Assembly (NCBI GenBank): GCA_002394165.1
Contig: DGTA01000112.1
Coordinates: 1 to 8,089 of the forward strand
Length of the DNA stretch: 8,089 nucleotides
Source: Lachnospiraceae bacterium UBA4348
GTDB lineage: Bacteria; Bacillota; Clostridia; Lachnospirales; Lachnospiraceae
Reading direction: 5' to 3'
Under the pieces are notes generated by a model, which saw only the letters and a program-made list of their open reading frames with translations, was not told the origin of the DNA and ran no database searches. Positions 5,150 through 8,089 of the stretch are shown piece after piece (the stretch's first letter is position 1; each line of letters starts with the position of its first letter). The position numbers were made by a program, and so were the translations under genes.

Positions 5150-6751
5150 TTACACGATCACGTCAAATTTCTCGATATTGTGGAAGGCCGCGCTGCCGTC
5201 TTCAGCGAAGAAGCGGACATCGGTGTCCTCGGGATCGGGGTATACATTCGCGGTCATCACGTGTCTGCCTCCGTCGATGAAAACTTCCAGCGAGCTGACG
5301 TCGAGCAGCATCTCCAGCTCGATGGATTCCGGGGAGTCAATGTCCAGTTTGCGGACATTCACGTTGTCCTCACTGCCCGTGAAAGGAATCCCGGACTTAC
5401 TGCGGTCGATAGCGAGAACGCCCTCTTCGCGGTCAAAATATACTACGGTTTCATGTTCCTCCCCCGCAAAGAGTTTGACGCCTGCGCGGGCGGCGGTGCC
5501 GGGCTCCAGAGTCAGGCGGATCCTTGTGACTGTGCCGCTGATGCCCTTGACGGATACTTCACTGTCGGTGATGGAGAGGGACTGGCAGGTCACCTTGTTC
5601 TTGCAGAACCTGTCGAGCTCCCTTGCCGGTTTCTGGATCAGACAGTCTCCGTCCATGCTGAGTTCTCTGGGGAAAGAATAGGTGCCTGCCCAGCCTTCAG
5701 CCTGGGTGGGGTAGTTGCGGTCCCACATTTCTTTCCAGGAGATCATGATATAGCGCCCGTCGGGCATGTGCAGGCTCTGCGCGGCGTAGAAGTCGAAACC
5801 GTTGTCGAGCTCTCCGATCTTTTTAAGATCGAAGCGGCCGGTCTCAAAGTCCAGTTTTCCCAAAAGGTAGAGTCCGGAGTGGACATTCTGGAAGTGGTTG
5901 TCCATCTGAGGCAGGTTCTGGGGGCTGGTAAGTATGACTTCCTTTCCGTCGATCACCAGATAGTCCGGACATTCATAGACGCCGTTGAGGTTATAGAAGT
6001 CATCTTCAAACTCCGGCTGCCTGTGAAGCAGATGCCCCACATATTCCCACTTCATCAGGTCGCGGCTCCTGCACAGAATGAGGTTTCCGAAACCTGCGTC
6101 CGCAGGCTCTATGCCAAAGACATCGTCCAGAGAAGGAGACTGCCCTTTGTGACTGACGCCCACATGCTGAGCTCCGTCCACCTCTGCGTAGCGGAGAGAG
6201 GAGGAGGGGGCGTGCTTGTCCCATTTTGAGGTGCGCTCATCGAGCTCTTCCTTGCTCGCATTCAGATCGATCACGCGCGCGCCGGCGATGAAGTAGTACC
6301 AGCCGTCCTTTTTAAAGAGGCGGGGATCCCTGAAATCCAGAGGGGACACTTCTTTGCTGAGCATGTCAGCGGTCAGGATGGGATTGGACTCATCTTTGGT
6401 AAATGTAACTCCGCCGTCTTCAGACACTGCCATGCACTGTCTCTGCAGCGTGGGCTGCGCGGCGGTGTACATCAGGTACAGCTTGCCGTCCTTCTCGATG
6501 GTGGAACCGGAGCAGCAGCCGCAGATGACTTCATAATCCCGGTCCGGAACAAGAGCGACCGGGAGCACATCCCAGTGCACGAAGTCCTCGGTTGTGAAAT
6601 GGCCCCAGTGCATGGTGCCCCACGCGGGTTTATGGGGGTAATGCTGGAAGAAGAGGTGCGCTTTGCCGTTATAATAGATGGTTCCGTTGGGGTCGTTGGA
6701 CCAGCCCGAAGGCACGGAAGCGTGATAATAGGGTCTGTAACTCTTTTTCAT
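5150..6751 (-). CDS. GH32 beta-fructofuranosidase (sucrose / sucrose-6-phosphate / fructan hydrolase)
   Basis: A 533-residue glycoside hydrolase family 32 enzyme that removes beta-linked fructose from sucrose, sucrose 6-phosphate or fructo-oligosaccharides. The three catalytic motifs are present: WSNDPNG at 17-23 (nucleophile D20), FRDP at 140-143 (transition-state stabiliser D142) and ECPD at 260-263 (acid/base E260). The five-blade propeller runs to about residue 365 and a C-terminal beta-sandwich follows. There is no signal peptide or anchor, so the enzyme is cytoplasmic and its substrate must be imported. No sugar transporter or regulator lies in this window. About 65 extra residues (near 160-222) separate RDP from ECP compared with Thermotoga invertase. 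The start is ATG 6751, four bases from a perfect AGGAGG; upstream in-frame TTG 6802 lacks support. The exact substrate, and whether to call it sacA or scrB, cannot be settled from sequence. Confidence 0.95.
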   Translation of the reverse strand: MKKSYRPYYHASVPSGWSNDPNGTIYYNGKAHLFFQHYPHKPAWGTMHWGHFTTEDFVHWDVLPVALVPDRDYEVICGCCSGSTIEKDGKLYLMYTAAQPTLQRQCMAVSEDGGVTFTKDESNPILTADMLSKEVSPLDFRDPRLFKKDGWYYFIAGARVIDLNASKEELDERTSKWDKHAPSSSLRYAEVDGAQHVGVSHKGQSPSLDDVFGIEPADAGFGNLILCRSRDLMKWEYVGHLLHRQPEFEDDFYNLNGVYECPDYLVIDGKEVILTSPQNLPQMDNHFQNVHSGLYLLGKLDFETGRFDLKKIGELDNGFDFYAAQSLHMPDGRYIMISWKEMWDRNYPTQAEGWAGTYSFPRELSMDGDCLIQKPARELDRFCKNKVTCQSLSITDSEVSVKGISGTVTRIRLTLEPGTAARAGVKLFAGEEHETVVYFDREEGVLAIDRSKSGIPFTGSEDNVNVRKLDIDSPESIELEMLLDVSSLEVFIDGGRHVMTANVYPDPEDTDVRFFAEDGSAAFHNIEKFDVIV

Positions 6752-6755
6752 AATT

Positions 6756-6761
6756 CCTCCT
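6756..6761 (-). promoter_or_regulatory. Ribosome binding site of the GH32 gene
   Basis: AGGAGG on the minus strand, four bases before ATG 6751. It fixes the start so that the protein begins MKKSYRPYYH, 16 residues before WSNDPNG, as expected for a cytoplasmic GH32 enzyme. Confidence 0.8.
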
Positions 6762-6798
6762 GTTTGAGAGAATCTGTCAGCCGGAATCTCCGGAAGCG

Positions 6799-6915
6799 TC
6801 AATAGTGGATCACATTTTCTTCACTCCGGATCCCCTCTGCCAGGAGCAGTTTGTCGACCTGGTCGTTGGAGTACCGGTCTGTGGGATAAATCTGGGAAAT
6901 TCCGTATTCGGACAT
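6799..6915 (-). pseudogene. 38-codon ORF, probable N-terminal remnant of a CitC-like citrate lyase ligase
   Basis: An ORF of 38 codons from ATG 6915 to TGA 6799, ending 47 bases before the GH32 start. AAAGGA (complement of 6924-6929) lies about nine bases before the ATG, and a good promoter sits just upstream, so it is probably translated. The peptide begins MSEYGISQIYP and contains DQVDKLLLAEGIRSEEN. From memory this resembles the first residues of clostridial [citrate (pro-3S)-lyase] ligases, which read roughly YP.D....VD.LL..EGI.RD.NLDYT before their acetyltransferase-like domain. The match stops at this point and nothing further of CitC follows in any frame, which suggests a truncation junction near 6799-6808. 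The alternative is a genuine small protein or a leader ORF for the GH32 gene. The homology call rests on recall of the family pattern, not on a search. Confidence 0.45.
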
Positions 6916-6950
6916 GATCTTGATCCTTTCGTGCGCATAAAAGTTCTGCA

Positions 6951-6979
6951 CTTATAGAATACCACAAAGCCCCTGCTAA
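6951..6979 (-). promoter_or_regulatory. Promoter of the small ORF and GH32 gene
   Basis: On the minus strand TTAGCA (6974-6979, four of six to the -35 consensus), a 17-base spacer and TATAAG (6951-6956, five of six to the -10). Transcription would start near 6944, giving a leader of about 30 bases before the 38-codon ORF. No other promoter as good lies between this ORF and the GH32 gene. No clear inverted-repeat operator is visible. Confidence 0.5.
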
Positions 6980-7022
6980 ATCCTTATGAGAAACAAAAGT
7001 ATGAAATAATCCGGGGATGCGG

Positions 7023-7038
7023 TATTATTAAATATAAG
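7023..7038 (+). promoter_or_regulatory. Possible -10 region for the GNAT-mazG unit
   Basis: TATTAT (7023-7028) and TATAAG (7033-7038) are both good -10 hexamers, in an AT-rich block facing the acetyltransferase gene. No convincing -35 sits 16-18 bases upstream of either. Confidence 0.22.
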
Positions 7039-7080
7039 GTTTAAAGACGCGCCCGGAGCGGATCGCCCGGATAGCGTCGA

Positions 7081-7103
7081 CCGGCCTGCCCACAAGAGGC
7101 CGG
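7081..7103 (+). other. GC-rich hairpin just upstream of the GNAT gene
   Basis: CCGGCCT (7081-7087) pairs with AGGCCGG (7097-7103) around a nine-base loop. It has no T-run after it and so is not a terminator. It lies directly against a GTG codon at 7105 that could otherwise be read as a start. Confidence 0.5.
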
Positions 7104-7122
7104 AGTGGGAGAATTGAGTCAT

Positions 7123-7695
7123 ATGAATGAGATGAAAATGAGCCGGCGCGGCGAAGAACCCTCTGTTCCTGCCGGGATCCGGATCCGAGAGGCAGCAGTG
7201 GACGACGCGGCCAGGCTTCTCGAGATCTATGCCTATTATGTCGAGAAAACCGCTATCACTTTCGAATACGATGTGCCTTCACTCGAGGAGTTCAGGGGCA
7301 GGATCGCGCATATAAAGGAGCGCTATCCCTATCTGGTGATCGAGAGGGACGGTGTGATCGAAGGATACGCCTATGCCGGTGTCTTCAAGGACAGGGCGGC
7401 CTATGACCGGTCTTGCGAGATGACGATCTATCTCGACCGCGAAGCGGTCGGAGAAGGCCTGGGAAGGAAGCTCTACGAGGCCCTTGAGGAAGCACTGAAG
7501 GCGCAGGGGATCCTTAATCTCTACGCCTGCATCGGATATCCGGATGAAGCGGACGAATACCTGGACTACAACAGCGCGCAGTTTCACGAACATCTGGGAT
7601 ACAGAACGGTCGGCACTTTCCACCAGTGCGGATACAAGTTCGGGCGGTGGTACAGCATGATCTGGATGGAGAAAATGATCGGTGAACACAAATGA
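7123..7695 (+). CDS. GNAT acetyltransferase, phosphinothricin/methionine-sulfoximine acetyltransferase-like
   Basis: A 190-residue cytoplasmic GNAT-fold enzyme expected to acetylate an amino group using acetyl-CoA. After a 17-residue polar leader the domain starts at IRIREA (19-24). It contains the family-typical ITFEYD (45-50), motif A around IYLDREAVGEGLGRKL (102-117) and a C-terminal FHEHLGY...CGYKFGRWYSMIWMEK block like that of Pat/YwnH-type enzymes. The usual Arg of RGxGxG in the CoA loop is Val109 (VGEGLG), a variation I believe occurs in related clostridial proteins. ATG 7123 is chosen because GGGAG at 7107-7111 precedes it by 11 bases. GTG 7105 would sit against the hairpin, and ATGs at 7132 and 7138 are also possible. 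Relatives acetylate phosphinothricin or methionine sulfoximine, but the natural substrate here is unknown. It overlaps mazG by ATGA. Confidence 0.88.
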   Translation: MNEMKMSRRGEEPSVPAGIRIREAAVDDAARLLEIYAYYVEKTAITFEYDVPSLEEFRGRIAHIKERYPYLVIERDGVIEGYAYAGVFKDRAAYDRSCEMTIYLDREAVGEGLGRKLYEALEEALKAQGILNLYACIGYPDEADEYLDYNSAQFHEHLGYRTVGTFHQCGYKFGRWYSMIWMEKMIGEHK

Positions 7696-8089
7696 CGCAG
7701 GCCGGGGAAATGAGCAGAATGAGTGAAATGGAAAGACTGAAAACGATCATAGAGCGCCTCCGCGCCAAAGACGGATGCCCCTGGGACAGCACACAGACCC
7801 ATGAGAGCATCAAGGCGATGTGCATTGAGGAGGCTGCGGAGGTCGTGTGCGGGATCAATATTTTGACAGCTACGGGCGATCCCGAGAATCTGAGGGAGGA
7901 GCTGGGCGACCTGCTCTTCCAGGTGATCTTCCACGCGAGCCTTGCGGAGGAAGAGGGGCTCTTTACACTGGAGGATGTGGCGAAGACTGCCGCGGACAAG
8001 ATGGTGCGCAGGCATCCGCATCTCTTCGGCGGGGCAAAATACAGCTCGGAAGCGGAGAAAGACGCCGCCTGGGAGGAGATCAAACGGGC
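7692..8089 (+). CDS. mazG: MazG nucleoside triphosphate pyrophosphohydrolase (3' end beyond the window)
   Basis: The first 132 codons of a MazG-family enzyme, open to the right edge. MazG cleaves nucleoside triphosphates to monophosphate and pyrophosphate and is linked to house-cleaning of abnormal nucleotides and to lowering (p)ppGpp in E. coli. Visible motifs are CPWDSTQTHESIK (29-41), the metal-binding EExxE as E46, E47 and E50, ExxD as E70 and D73 in EELGDLLFQ, and the RRHPHLFG block near 110. ATG 7692 overlaps the GNAT stop (ATGA) and implies coupled translation; its own ribosome binding site is weak. ATG 7719, with GGGG 11 bases upstream, is an alternative that leaves all motifs intact. 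There is no N-terminal tetrapyrrole-methylase domain, unlike B. subtilis YabN. Whether a second MazG domain follows cannot be seen. Confidence 0.93.
   Translation, partial: MTQAGEMSRMSEMERLKTIIERLRAKDGCPWDSTQTHESIKAMCIEEAAEVVCGINILTATGDPENLREELGDLLFQVIFHASLAEEEGLFTLEDVAKTAADKMVRRHPHLFGGAKYSSEAEKDAAWEEIKR

Noticed and set aside
5686..5711. Short palindromic CCCAGCC...CAGCCTGGG inside the GH32 gene
   Set aside because: It lies within well-conserved coding sequence (the TQAEGWAG region), has no T-run, and is explained by codon choice.
5114..6229. Plus-strand open frame of 371 codons opposite the GH32 gene
   Set aside because: It begins inside the terminator hairpin and runs antisense to conserved GH32 motifs, with no ribosome binding site or recognisable domain.

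Overview
The window looks like chromosomal DNA from a Gram-positive, low-oxygen gut-type bacterium of the Clostridia, probably Lachnospiraceae or a close relative. This is inferred from moderately high GC content, strong AGGAGG-type ribosome binding sites, GC-ending codons, and the flavour of the proteins (a P-protein with an AroQ mutase domain, a clostridial-type class I DAHP synthase, a DUF937 protein, a MazG without a methylase domain). I could not run a database search, so the taxon is an inference. I see no phage, IS element, CRISPR array, tRNA or rRNA.

Layout from left to right: (1) positions 5-907, minus strand, a ten-helix EamA/DMT permease. (2) Divergent from it, positions 1108-4301, a compact plus-strand aromatic amino acid operon: pheA (chorismate mutase/prephenate dehydratase), aroB (3-dehydroquinate synthase, start and stop overlapping by ATGA) and a class I DAHP synthase. 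The operon holds the first two shikimate steps plus the two chorismate-to-phenylpyruvate steps. (3) Positions 4302-5066, a hairpin-rich leader, a DUF937 protein and a tiny 25-residue membrane peptide gene. (4) Positions 5087-5133, a bidirectional terminator separating convergent transcription units. (5) Positions 5150-6915, minus strand, an intracellular GH32 sucrose/fructan hydrolase preceded by a 38-codon ORF that resembles the beginning of a citrate lyase ligase (CitC) and has its own promoter. (6) Positions 7123-8089, plus strand, a phosphinothricin-acetyltransferase-like GNAT overlapping by ATGA the start of a MazG pyrophosphohydrolase, which is cut by the window end.

The genes fall into independent small units rather than one system. 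AroF and AroB feed carbon into the shikimate pathway. PheA pulls chorismate to phenylpyruvate, the direct precursor of phenylalanine, and carries an ACT domain for feedback control. The neighbouring permease might export a product, but nothing in its sequence proves this. The GH32 enzyme releases fructose from sucrose, sucrose phosphate or short fructans in the cytoplasm. GNAT and MazG are probably housekeeping or detoxification functions.

I did not find a clearly new multi-gene system. The parts most worth a second look are the two tiny ORFs (4989-5066 and 6799-6915), the structured leader at 4302-4427, the unusual ACT-domain motifs in PheA, and an insertion of about 65 residues in the catalytic domain of the GH32 enzyme.
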